From Dryococelus australis (lineage: Eukaryota > Arthropoda > Insecta > Phasmatodea > Phasmatidae): a stretch of 64,000 nt of DNA. The notes beneath the pieces are model-generated. The model was not told where the DNA came from. It saw only the letters and a program-made list of their open reading frames with translations, and ran no database searches. The stretch lies in the NCBI GenBank assembly GCA_029891345.1, contig CM057005.1, forward strand, positions 67,155,760 through 67,219,759, written 5' to 3'. This document shows, piece after piece, positions 54,986-64,000 of the stretch. The position numbers and the translations under genes are program-made. The first letter of the stretch is position 1. Each line of letters starts with the position of its first letter.

Positions 54986-56559
54986 GTCCCTATAAATTAA
55001 ATGAATAAGATATATATTAATATATATGACTCCTCTCACACATACCTCACATGTCCGTCTGCCTGTGAGATTGGCGAGGAAGAACTTTAGAAACATAATC
55101 CACATGTAAAAAGAAAGAATGGATTAACACACCTAATAAAATTACACCTCTCCCAAAACACTTCTGTCCGGCTGTGAGGTTGCTGAAGGAATTATGTTAG
55201 TATATGATTTGCTGAGACTTATAAGCATTATTAGATATGTGGAGTGCGGCCAACATCCGTTCACCTCGGAGGTCACTCGATGAATGAGTGGATGGAATGA
55301 CGTGCACCTGCTTATATACGTGTAGCGCTGCCGGTATCTTAAAGGCAACTGAGTTGAAACTACGGCAAAACTACGAATACGACCTACGATTTAAAGCAGA
55401 CACAATAGTGTACGTCTATTCTGATAATCAAATATATATATATATATATATATAACGATCTACACTATAGTAATTAATGGTAGAAAATCTTACCCATCCC
55501 AAATGATGTCGTTTCAAAATAATCAACTTGCGTCGGAGTGTAGAGCTTAATCCCACATCACTTTATATATAATGGGGAAAAAACGCACAAACATACTCAA
55601 AGAGAAAATTATTTTTAAAATAAGGGACGTACTAGAAATTTCCGTAAAGTCATGTAAATAGAGCGCACTTGTTAACACAAACCCGACTTGAAAGTGGTAC
55701 GAAGTTTCGTATACCGAGCTCATAAATGTTATTTGAAAATCCTAAAAAACTTTCGCAATATTGACTTAACACATGAAAACAGAAAGTTTCCGGATAAAAC
55801 AGTTTTATATTAAAATGTGTATATCATAAAACGTTAATCAAGGCTATCACTAGAGATGAAGGCAGGTGATCTGCTGCTTGTGCGCGATGGTCTCCGGGCA
55901 GGTCTTGCGGTAAACCCCGATCGTGGCCTCATCGGCTGCCAACTGTCTATCCGCCTGGTGTATATGAAGGAGCTATTGAGGTATACATCTCTCTAGTCCA
56001 AGATTTTATGAGCAAATGAAGATAGCGGCAACTGGATACAGGGGTGCAGATGGCTCCTGGCCTCTCCCACTCCTCGCCAGAATGTGCTACTCTGTCCACA
56101 CAAATTTTGACGATTTTTTAGGATCAAGGTCAAAGGTTATCATGCCAAAGTTACCAAAATTCAACATGGCAGTTGGGTTACGTAATAACATGGCGACCGG
56201 TTGACGCCTCTGCACCTTTCTCGAGTCCGTTCTATGCCCAAAAATGCGAAATTATAATTTTTAAAAATTCTTTAAATTATATTTCTAATACATTTTTAAT
56301 GAATTTTTTATTAATTTTCAATAAATTTTTTATAAGATTTTAATACATTTAAAATAAATTTTTTATATATTTGAATAAGTTTTGTTGTTTTTGTTTTCAA
56401 AGTCAAAGGTCACCAGGGTCAATATCAAAGGTCAAGGTCACAGACATACAATATGGGGGACAAGATGGCCGCCGGGGTACCGGAATTACGGAGCATGAAG
56501 AGCTCCGACACTCAGATTCCCCTTCCCCTTTCCCTCGACTACCCAATTTTCTACTAGGT
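54986..56559. other. Unassigned; diverged duplication, TA tract and nuclear-receptor-like half-sites
   Basis: CTCTCACACATACCTCACAT plus GTCTGCCTGTGAGATTGGCG near 55025-55078 is echoed by CTCTCCCAAAACACTTCTGT plus CCGGCTGTGAGGTTGCTGAA near 55147-55190. A TA tract is at 55432-55454. AGGTCA-type motifs occur at 56123-56140 and 56399-56442. No gene. Confidence 0.4.
55432..55454. repeat. (TA)n tract
   Basis: About eleven TA dinucleotides. Confidence 0.9.
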
Positions 56560-56756
56560 ACTGTTAAACATTTGTGAACACTGAAATTTATTCTTTTTTT
56601 AATGCCTGTATGTGCAAGAATGAGTAAATTTGTAAGATATGTACTTTCCTAATAATGTCACTCTTTCACTTGACTGACGCATGCATTTTAGTGAATAAGT
56701 CCATGTCAGTGTCAATGTAAATTTTACACATGATGGAATACACTATGCCCATATAA
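56560..56756 (-). mobile_element. MITE family A, internal fragment
   Basis: TAAACATTTGTGAACACTGA, GTAAATTTGTAAGATATGTA, TTTCACTTGACTGACGCATG and AATTTTACACATGATGGAAT follow the reverse-oriented A order. Neither terminus is preserved. Confidence 0.65.
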
Positions 56757-57636
56757 GGCTCGTCTATACTAAGCACAATATTTCGCTAAGAAAATGCGTA
56801 ATGAAAACTAATGTAACAAGTAGTAATAATAAAAGATTGATAAAACAACACTGAGTTAGGAATTTTCAAATACATTTAGCGGTGAGATGCAAATTTCTTA
56901 TTGCCATCGCCCCTGACTTAGAATTTACAATCATAAATGGTGATGAAAATTTTGGAAGAAACAAAGCTGAAGAATGAAGCAGTGTCAAAGACGGCCGTAT
57001 TTTTTTGGGCAATAAATTTGTGGAAGTTGCCATATTATTGGAAATTATATAGAGCAACTGCAAATCTCACTATGAGCTAGACAACCTGGTTCAATGGACC
57101 CATAAAAGAAGATAAAGTTTATACCACTTCCAATGCATGCTCTTCTAAAACATTACGTTTCGTCGCCAAACACAATATACACTCACACGAGTGCTTGAAA
57201 GGTCACTGCTACTTGTGTGAAAATGAAATGCACATTATCGAATGGCAGGATTCTCGATGTAGTTGTAGAGGCGGACCTCTGCTTGTACCGAAGCCATTCA
57301 CCGACCCAAAATACACGAGAGACTGTTATGCAACACCTGTATTATCTTTTTCCACCACACTCGGCACATGGCAACAGCCAAAAAGTATACTGCTCTGTAC
57401 AGTCTATTGATTCTCGAAGGCCTGGCTAGTTGACCTCGTTCTTTTTATCAGTTGAGCTGCGGTATCGACACTGCAAGCGCTGCCGTGCGTCATTACGTCG
57501 ATAGCGGCTGTGGAAAGCTGATCCCCGCGATCTCAAGTTAACTGTACTGGATCTAGAGTAATTTCTATTGTATTTAGTATCCCGTCCTACAAGATTGCAC
57601 AAAAAAGCTACAAGACAGCGGGACCTTGCTTATTAG
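56757..57636. other. No gene recognised
   Basis: Two short overlapping plus frames at 57195-57429 have no domain I recognise. Confidence 0.4.
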
Positions 57637-57876
57637 TAGAGACCTGAAAAATGTGCGAGTTCAATGACCTGCAGGCAGACTTTACAGTCTTATGTACAAA
57701 TATACCGATATCAATTGCACGTTGGTTGTCTACTGTCAAAATGGACGGAGACAATTGGACACCGTTCTCCAGGAGGTGTCAGACATCGTGTGGACCAATG
57801 GCTAAAGTTATATAAACGCACGTGTTTTGAATTCTAGCTTATCCCAAAATAGATCAGCGAATTATTCAGGTCTCTA
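57637..57876 (+). mobile_element. hAT-like MITE family F, copy 2 (perfect target duplication)
   Basis: 240 bp, TAGAGACCTGAAAAATGTGC to CAGGTCTCTA, flanked on both sides by CTTATTAG (57629-57636 and 57877-57884), a perfect 8-bp duplication. The interior shares AATGACCTGCAGGC, TTCTCCAGGAGGTGTCA and GTTATATAAACGCACGTG with the other copies. Confidence 0.93.
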
Positions 57877-58101
57877 CTTATTAGTACACACCAAAACAGT
57901 ATCGGCAATTTTTTTGTTTCGAAAGTAGTTGCCATAAAACAATTAAATAATAAAAAAAATGGTAGTAAATTTTTTTTTATGTGATTGCATTCTCCGAAAA
58001 AGTTAACTCTTGTTCCGTAGCAATGTTAATGAAATTTGCATAATTGAGCCTTAGGAATTTTAAACTCTGGTAACATAGTCATTTCAGATGCTGCATCTAA
58101 A
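57877..58101. other. No gene recognised
   Basis: Short AT-rich spacer between a hAT MITE and a Tc1 element. Confidence 0.5.
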
Positions 58102-58229
58102 TACACTGAAGGTAAAAAAAAATTGCAACACCTTAACAATGTGAACACGGGTCCAATAGGTTCATGCTGGAGGAGTGTAGTCCAACTGATGAACGTTTCA
58201 AGGACGTCGACCAAAAATAGCGTTGTACC

Positions 58230-59360
58230 ATTCACTTTGCTACGCCATGTACAGCAACGCACCAGACAGTATCGTGTACGCCTGTATGGTTGAATGTTTA
58301 GTAAAGTGCAGCACTAGAGCTATCGCCATGCCTCTAATCGGTTACATGCCCCTATTGTGCACTTATATAGCCGTTTGGGAGGAGCAGCATCGTGGGACTT
58401 CACGAGAAGGGATGGACATATCGACGGAGTGCTGCACATGTTGGCCATGATGCATCCGTAGTGTGGTGATGTCATCAACGCTGGTCCAGTTGAATAGGGC
58501 CAAACCCGTAGATCAGATTCGGGGCTGCCGCATAGTACAGATGCATATCGAGACCCACAGCATTGGCAGACATCTACAGCAGAGATCAGAGCGAATGTGG
58601 CACCAGGGATCTTCACATATACTTGGAGCAAGACTACAAACACAATGTGCTTTTGGCCAGGCTTCCTCTTCTGCCACAAGACTATCGAGCACGTCTCCTG
58701 TGGTGGTGTGAAAGGATCGCCAGGAGAATGTATTGATGCTTTGTTGTGTTAAGCGATGAGATCAGGTTCTGCCTTCATGCAAGTGATGGCCACTTACATG
58801 TGCGACGTCGACACCTGGTGAGCGTCATCTTCCAGAGCGTATTCGCCCCCGACATACTGTACATACATGCCCAACTCCTGGCATCATAGTGGCATTCCCG
58901 TTTATAATTGGTGTTTGTGCAGGGCCCGTTAAAAAGTGGCCGCTACATCCAGTGCATTGTTTAACCCGTTATGCTAACATTCCTTTAAAAGAAAGATGAC
59001 GTACTGATTCAGCAGGATAATGCTCATCCACATACTGCTTGTACTATTCGACGTGCTCTTTGCGGTGTTCGGCCATACTGATTTCGATTTTCCATGATTT
59101 TCTGAAATCACTCCAGGCGAATGGTAGGAAGAGTCCCTAACAAAGGCCATGGCCGCTTCCATCCCATTCCTTCCCAAATTCCTCTTCCCTGTGCAACTTA
59201 CACCGTCTCTAATGACCTCGCTGTTTGTTGACGAGACGTTAAGCCCACTTACCTACTTACCTTACATCTGCTCTACCCGAAACGATCCAGATATCTCTCA
59301 CATTGAACATGTTTGGGACATGGTGGGACGACGTCTGACAGTCTGTACGACCAGCTACTA
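58230..59360 (+). pseudogene. Tc1-like transposase, decayed, with a SINE inserted
   Basis: Recognisable on the plus strand: LSDEIRFCLHASDGHLHVRR, the first DDE Asp region; DVLIQQDNAHPHTACTIRRA, the second Asp in the usual QDNARPHTA motif; and DISHIEHVWDMVGRRL, the third acidic residue in IEHVWD. These are the three DD34E landmarks in order. They lie in different frames, with in-frame stops between them, and a SINE fragment separates the second and third. The N-terminal HTH region is only vaguely readable. Not functional. Confidence 0.8.
59078..59265 (+). mobile_element. SINE fragment nested in the Tc1-like transposase
   Basis: TTTTCCATGATTTTCTGAAA, TCACTCCAGGCGAATGG, GGCCGCTTCCATCCCATTCC, CCGTCTCTAATGACCTCGCT and GACGAGACGTTAAGCCC match a SINE body I remember from orthopteroid and other insect genomes. 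It falls between the coding motifs for the second and third catalytic residues. Family assignment is from memory. Confidence 0.6.
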
Positions 59361-59661
59361 ACCCTGCACAATTGTAATGACAGGTACACAGGTAAAGGAT
59401 ACTTGAGACACTAAACCTCAGGATGATATTTATCACACGTACGATTGACTACTTTAATACACTAGAATTCACACCTGTGATGATGATTGAAGGTAGTGCA
59501 CTGTAATGTGACGCTTAACAGATTCAGAACTTGGCTTGTGTTGCTTGGTTTGGTGTGTAGTGTTATTCATGTAACGTCATCAAGCTATATTACCTTAAGG
59601 TTGAATCGGGAATAAAGTTGCATGCACAATTACAGTGTTGCAATTTTTTCAGGTCAGTGTA

Positions 59662-60853
59662 GTTTATCGCTATTGTATGTTACGAAGCAATATTTAGGCA
59701 GAATTCTCAATAGTGAAAATCTGTCATAATATTAAATCTTGCGTGGACTTTAAAGCTGCTGTCGTCAGTTGATGAATTTCAGTTTTAATGATTAAATATT
59801 TCTGCAGCAATAAAAATCGCTACTCTTGTGCACGTGCAAAAATGACAGATTTACATGAAAGATATTTTCGTGATCGCAGACGTACAAAAATAAATTCAAC
59901 TCCATTTACATAAAATAATGTTAATGTGTGAACCCCAAACTACTTTCGAAACGAAGAACTTTCAAAAGGGTTAATTCAACTTTGCATTGCTATGGAAGTT
60001 GGTAATACAATGCATTGTATACGTTGCTGATGTACCACAAGTCGCGCTGAAGTTAACGTTGCGAAAGTATCGACATCGGACGCATTGTATTAGGTATGCA
60101 GAACCGTTCAGCAATTACATACAAACATTACGTAACCTAGTAACCTGCATGAACACACATGATCAGCGCAACTGTTTTCAACACACTTGTGTGGAATTTA
60201 AGGTACGCATATTCGACTCTGATTGGGGCCTAAATTTTCAAGTTCGTCTATGGCTTACGTGTGTTACTTTCTAAGATACTGCGTCGAAGACGTTAAAAGA
60301 ATTCAACATTCTACACACCTAAACGATTAAAAAAAAAGGCAATGACGTTTAATTTCATTACTCCATTTATCTGGGGCCTTATCTCTATACCTTAGATTAT
60401 CGTAGGTCACTCTTCAGTTGCACGATGCATTGAATAATTAAGTGCATACTATCTCGTTTGCAAGCTGAAGCCGTGATAAGAAGCTGTGTGGTACGATGGA
60501 GCTTCAGTCACATACTACGTCAATATGGTTAGTTCGGCGAGGGAAATATCTCGGCAACCATCCATTGCAAAAGAAGGAGAGGTAACGCAACCAGGCAACA
60601 AGCCATTACGTTCTCGCCGTAAGTTGTGGGTGGAGCAGACTTGGCAAGCCTAGTGTGACCAGCGACATAAATGTGTCATCGACCCAGCTTTGGCCTAGCG
60701 GCCCACACTGCCAAGTTAAGCAAACACACTGCCACCCACAAACAGATAGCTGTGTGGCAGTCTTCCCTACGAACATCAAATAACGTAGTTAAATACTATA
60801 CTAGCTGCTTGTTCCTGTTTTTAATATTACTGCACAAGCCGATTACTGACTGG
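59662..60853. other. No gene recognised
   Basis: AT-rich; a 95-codon frame at 59987-60274 has no motif. Confidence 0.4.
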
Positions 60854-61095
60854 TAGAGGCCTGAAGAATTCACGAGTTCAATGGCCTGCAGGCTAGACTC
60901 TACAGTATTATGTACAAAAATGCCGATATCAGCTGCACATAGGTTGTCTGCTGTCACAGTGGAAGGGGACGATTGGGCCAGCGTTCTCCAGGAGGTGTCA
61001 AATACCATGTGTACCAATGGCTGAAGTTATATAAACGCACGTGTTTTCAGTTCCAGCTTTCCCCGAAATGAATTCGCGAATTATTCAGGTCTCTA
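60854..61095 (+). mobile_element. hAT-like MITE family F, copy 3
   Basis: TAGAGGCCTGAAGAATTCAC to TTCAGGTCTCTA, with flanks CTGACTGG and CTGAAGGG (6 of 8 agree). Interior blocks are as in copies 1 and 2. Confidence 0.87.
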
Positions 61096-61810
61096 CTGAA
61101 GGGCCAAGAAAGAATTAAAAAGCAGTAATGAAGGTAAAAGAAATTTTCGTCAACAGCTTCAAAATATGTACAGAAATTCCCGTCAGTGGAATTATGTACC
61201 TTCAAAAATATTTAATTTCAGCACAAACATGTAAATTCTGCATTGAACCATCATCATCGGTAGCTTAGTATACCATCGCATCATTGCTATAAGAAAATAG
61301 TGTCCAGAAGTTAAGCATAATGAGAAAACTATAAAATTGGAAGGGAACGATTTCGCGATCACCGTAAATATTGATTAAAGAGTGTAACTCAGCTTATGTC
61401 CACTGGCCAGAACAATCTCAGCGTCAAACAGGCTCGTAAACGAAAGGCAAACTAAACAAGTGTATCAGACAAAAAGTGTCATTTTATATTGTGTGCTCAT
61501 TTTGATTGGAAAGCAATCTTGTGGTACACTCTAGAAAATTATTTGTAAATTTAACATTTCAGTGTATATTTAAAGTGGCAAAGAACGCATGGTAAATTAT
61601 TTCCCCACACATACAAGGTAACGTTCCTACAGTTGCTCAGAAAATAATCAAGGCATACGGAACTTCCCAACTTTGTATAGATGAAATGCTAAAAATTTCC
61701 ATTTTTCAGTCTGACGTGTGGTATTATTTCCATACACTGTATAGGTTACAAATTTTCATTACAGTTTAGTAAGTTTATCAGAAAATTGTTTGCAGTGTAA
61801 AGTGTGCACT
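61096..61810. other. No gene recognised
   Basis: May contain the left end of the Tc1 element that follows, but its terminal repeat cannot be defined because the other end is outside the window. Confidence 0.4.
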
Positions 61811-62217
61811 CTACAGTGTAATAACATGGCACAAAGACGTCATCTGGACGTCTGGAAGCAAGTCATGCACTGATTGAAGTCTCAACAGCCTTGAACGTGC
61901 TACGAAGTCTGATTTCCAGGCTTTGACAGAAGTTGCAAGATGCAGGCTATGTTCATCGTAGACCAGTACTAGGTCGCCCAAGAGTAACAACTTAGCAATA
62001 AGACAACCCAAATCTGGCCTTAACTGCACGACAGAACCAGACAATGCTTACACGACATTCGTCTCGAGAGCTTGCCGCTATCTCTGGAGTTCCGAGTTTC
62101 TCGGCAAACTGTATACCGGGGACTCTGGGCAGCTGGTCTCTATGACGGACATCCAGTAGTGCGCGTCCCCTGTAAACCAGTGCACAGAAGAGCCCCCTCC
62201 CCCCCAACCCCCGATTA

Positions 62218-63030
62218 TAATCCATTCACGGTTACGTCACACTTTTCAGAAGCCCTGCTAAAGTTCTACTTCCAGGATATTCCTCCGCATCGTACAAACT
62301 AAGCTTAATTTAGTCTATAGCCTGTTCACGGTAAAATGAGCACTTTTGAAAGCCCTGCTTAAGATCTACTTGTATGCACATTGTGTATTCTTCCACCACA
62401 TATACAATTAGCGTTACCATGAGCCTGATCACTTTATTCGTGCGTCCGTCGAGGACAACTGTAATTTTTGTTTAATTAAATATTTTGAAAAGGTATTAAT
62501 TTTTACAATTGTATGCATGAAAGGGAAATATAAAGTAAAATAAAATATTTCAGCATTCACAAATGCTTTTGTAATTTAACGTTAACACATGGAATTACTT
62601 TCTCTCCGTCGTTGCCAACTTTAGTGGGCGAGTTACAGTCAGTGTACCGTTAAAGATATACGCAGGTAGGGGCAGTGACCTTTTTAAAAGGTTTATTTTA
62701 AAAGTGCTCACTTTACCGTGAACAGTCTTTAGAAAATTACACCAAAGGACACGCACCGAATTCTGCATGAGAATTATTAGTTGCTAGGCGTTACCAACAC
62801 GCAAGTTTTCTCACAGTTTTTATACATATTTATTAAAAACGAAACATTTTAATTTATAAATAAAATATTTGTCAATTCAGTTTAATGAAAAATAAGATAA
62901 TTTCATGTTAACAGAGGTATAAAACGCTAGTGATACATGGCATATTTAGGAAGTAACTAAACACGGCATACATAGGGTGATTTTTCGAAGGTTTGATTCA
63001 AAAGGTGTGAAGAAACCGCGAATATACCAT
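62218..63030 (+). mobile_element. MITE family C inserted in the Tc1-like element and itself carrying family A
   Basis: TAATCCATTCACGGTTACGT runs to TTTAGTCTA (62317). A occupies 62318-62729, and C resumes TAGAAAATTACACCAAAGGA, ending GTGAAGAAACCGCGAATATA near 63030. The total without A is about 400 bp. Confidence 0.85.
62318..62729 (+). mobile_element. MITE family A nested in family C nested in Tc1
   Basis: TAGCCTGTTCACGGTAAAAT to CTTTACCGTGAACAGTCTT, with direct TA at 62316-62317 and 62730-62731. Uninterrupted family C reads GTCTAGAAAATTAC at this place (17373), giving an independent empty-site control. Confidence 0.94.
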
Positions 63031-63340
63031 ACAGTGAAGTCAGAAGCATCTAGATTGGACCCTTAATGAATGAAGCAACGTGCTCTTCACTTACGAGTCC
63101 AGATTCAGAATGCAGAACTATTCCCGTTGCACATTCGTCTGGAAAGAACCTCGAACACGATTAAATCCCAGGGACGTCGTGGAAAGGGCTCAGTTTGATG
63201 GCGGTGGAATAATGGCGTCGGCAGGCGTAATTCTCGATGGACGCATGGAGCTGCACATCTTCAACTGAGGTACCATAGCTGCCCAGAGGCGCACAGCGGA
63301 GGTATTCAAACAGCAAGTGCGACTTTTCTGAGGCGCAGTC

Positions 63341-63918
63341 TAGGCCTACGCACACTCTAAAAAAAACTTCTGGTTAACTTCCTAATCTGTCATGGAAGTT
63401 TTTAACCTATACATAGGGGTAGTGAAATTTCGCGAAAAGATTTCACGACAAGTTATATTTTTAAACACTGCAGGGTTGTGTATCGATCTTGATTGGCTGA
63501 ATTCATTTTTGGCACGTGCTAAATATCTGCAGAAGAATCACGTGGGAGACGTGCCGATGTTGCCGAATTCTGAGTGGCCCGGTCAACTATGAAAACGCCT
63601 TCTCAAGCTGACAGCAACCAACGGCAATAGACAAACTGCTGCTGGATGCTTATAGTATTGAAGTCTACCGTGTTCTCATATTTTTTCTCTAAAAATCACT
63701 AGCTCTACCTATACAGCGTATGGAAACTTTACTACGTATCAGGCTGAAAATATGGGATTGTTTAGCATCGCTACTATATAAAGTTGGGAACTCCCCTACG
63801 CATTCCTTAGCAAATTTAGGAACGTTGACATGGATGTGTGGGATAATACTTTACCATTCACGCCTTACCACTGTACGCATACACTAATATGGTAAATCTA
63901 CAAATAAACAGTCTTCAG
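63341..63918 (+). mobile_element. Insert carrying repeat E, copy 3, in the Tc1-like element
   Basis: Tc1 homology stops at GGCGCAGTC (63340) and resumes near TTCATGGACGACAATGC (63920). The insert holds repeat E at about 63390-63640 (GGTAGTGAAATTTCGCGAAA, TTGATTGGCTGAATTCATTT, GTGCCGATGTTGCCGAATTC, GAGTGGCCCGGTCAACTATG) followed by 280 bp of unassigned DNA. No inverted ends were found; type unknown. Confidence 0.6.
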
Positions 63919-64000
63919 TTTCATGGACGACAATGCATGTGCGCATCGAGCCAACCTGGTGGATGCATTTCTTGAAGGTGAAGATATCCACCTCATGGAC

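Larger units (their letters stand above)
58104..59659 (+). mobile_element. Tc1-like DNA transposon, both ends present, decayed
   Basis: CACTGAAGGTAAAAAAAAATTGCAACAC at the left matches CACTGACCTGAAAAAATTGC read from the right, and TA flanks both ends (58102-58103 and 59660-59661). At 1556 bp including about 190 bp of SINE, the element is close to the 1.3-1.6 kb usual for Tc1 relatives. It carries a broken transposase on the plus strand (see next entry). Confidence 0.85.
61813..64000 (+). mobile_element. Tc1-like element split by two insertions, runs off the window
   Basis: Coding homology occupies 61850-62200, 63035-63340 and 63920-64000, interrupted by family C (itself carrying family A) and by an insert carrying repeat E. 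The three parts give successive segments of one transposase. The left terminus is undefined and the right terminus lies beyond base 64000. Confidence 0.8.
61850..64000 (+). pseudogene. Tc1-like transposase in three separated pieces
   Basis: Piece 1: LTARQNQTMLTRHSSRELAA, then VSRQTVYRGLWAAGLYDGHP and VPCKPVHRRA, the end of the paired-like HTH region. Piece 2: NVLFTYESRFRMQNYSRCTF, where the usual catalytic Asp of FTDESRF is Tyr, then FVWKEPRTR, VVERAQFDGGGIM and ILDGRMELHIF. Piece 3: MDDNACAHRANLVDAFLEGE, the second Asp block, cut by the window end before the IEHLWD motif. Frame changes, stops and the missing first Asp make it non-functional. Confidence 0.85.

Overview
This window is eukaryotic and looks like a piece of an arthropod genome, most likely an insect. 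The evidence is the transposon content: insect-type Tc1/mariner relatives (one with the DUF4817-type N-terminal domain common in insect transposases), tRNA-derived SINEs, short TA- and TTAA-flanked MITEs, and a SINE-tail motif I recall from orthopteroid and other insect genomes. A polyneopteran such as a stick insect, cockroach or orthopteran is my guess, not something the sequence proves. I could not support any host protein-coding gene, rRNA, tRNA, CRISPR array or operon. Open frames reach only about 150 codons, and the longest lie in repeats or run antisense to remnants.

The main content is a clan of short non-autonomous DNA transposons sharing the terminal motif TTCACGGT. Family A (about 410-460 bp, about 20 copies or pieces), family B (about 200-240 bp, 10 copies) and family C (about 400-430 bp, 6-7 copies or pieces) occur from end to end. 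TA target duplications can be read directly where they sit inside other repeats. Other DNA elements are family D (TTAA-flanked, 3 copies), G (TTAA-flanked, 2), F (hAT-like, 8-bp duplications, 3), H (long inverted ends, TA target), E (unclassified, 3) and an unnamed 534-bp inverted-terminal element at 18.7-19.3 kb.

Transposase remnants, all broken: a full-length Tc1-like element with both ends at 58.1-59.7 kb; a second Tc1-like element from 61.8 kb to past the window end, split by other transposons; a Tc1 C-terminal scrap at 9.0 kb; and an internally deleted DUF4817-type element on the minus strand at 40.1-41.0 kb. Two tRNA-derived SINE families (10 and 2 copies), two LINE 3' remnants and several isolated LTR-like segments complete the list.

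Layout: 0-20 kb holds scattered A/B/C copies, LTR-like segments (11.9-14.0 kb) and a nested C/A copy (17.3-18.1 kb). 20-32 kb holds a C copy split by an LTR-like segment, A/B copies, a three-part A array and a GC-rich unknown block. 32-36 kb holds an inverted SINE pair and an LTR-like segment between two TA tracts. 36-39.4 kb is repeat-poor and unexplained. 39.4-49.5 kb is dense in MITEs and SINEs, with two inverted A pairs. 51.4-54.2 kb is a head-to-head pair of decayed zinc-finger coding arms. 54.2-57.6 kb is AT-rich with tandem repeats. 57.6-64 kb holds hAT MITEs and the two Tc1 elements.

The genes do not work together as a pathway. The biology visible here is insertion of mobile elements into one another, which gives a relative order of activity. 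Limits: boundaries are by eye, divergences are not calculated, and family names A-H are local labels.
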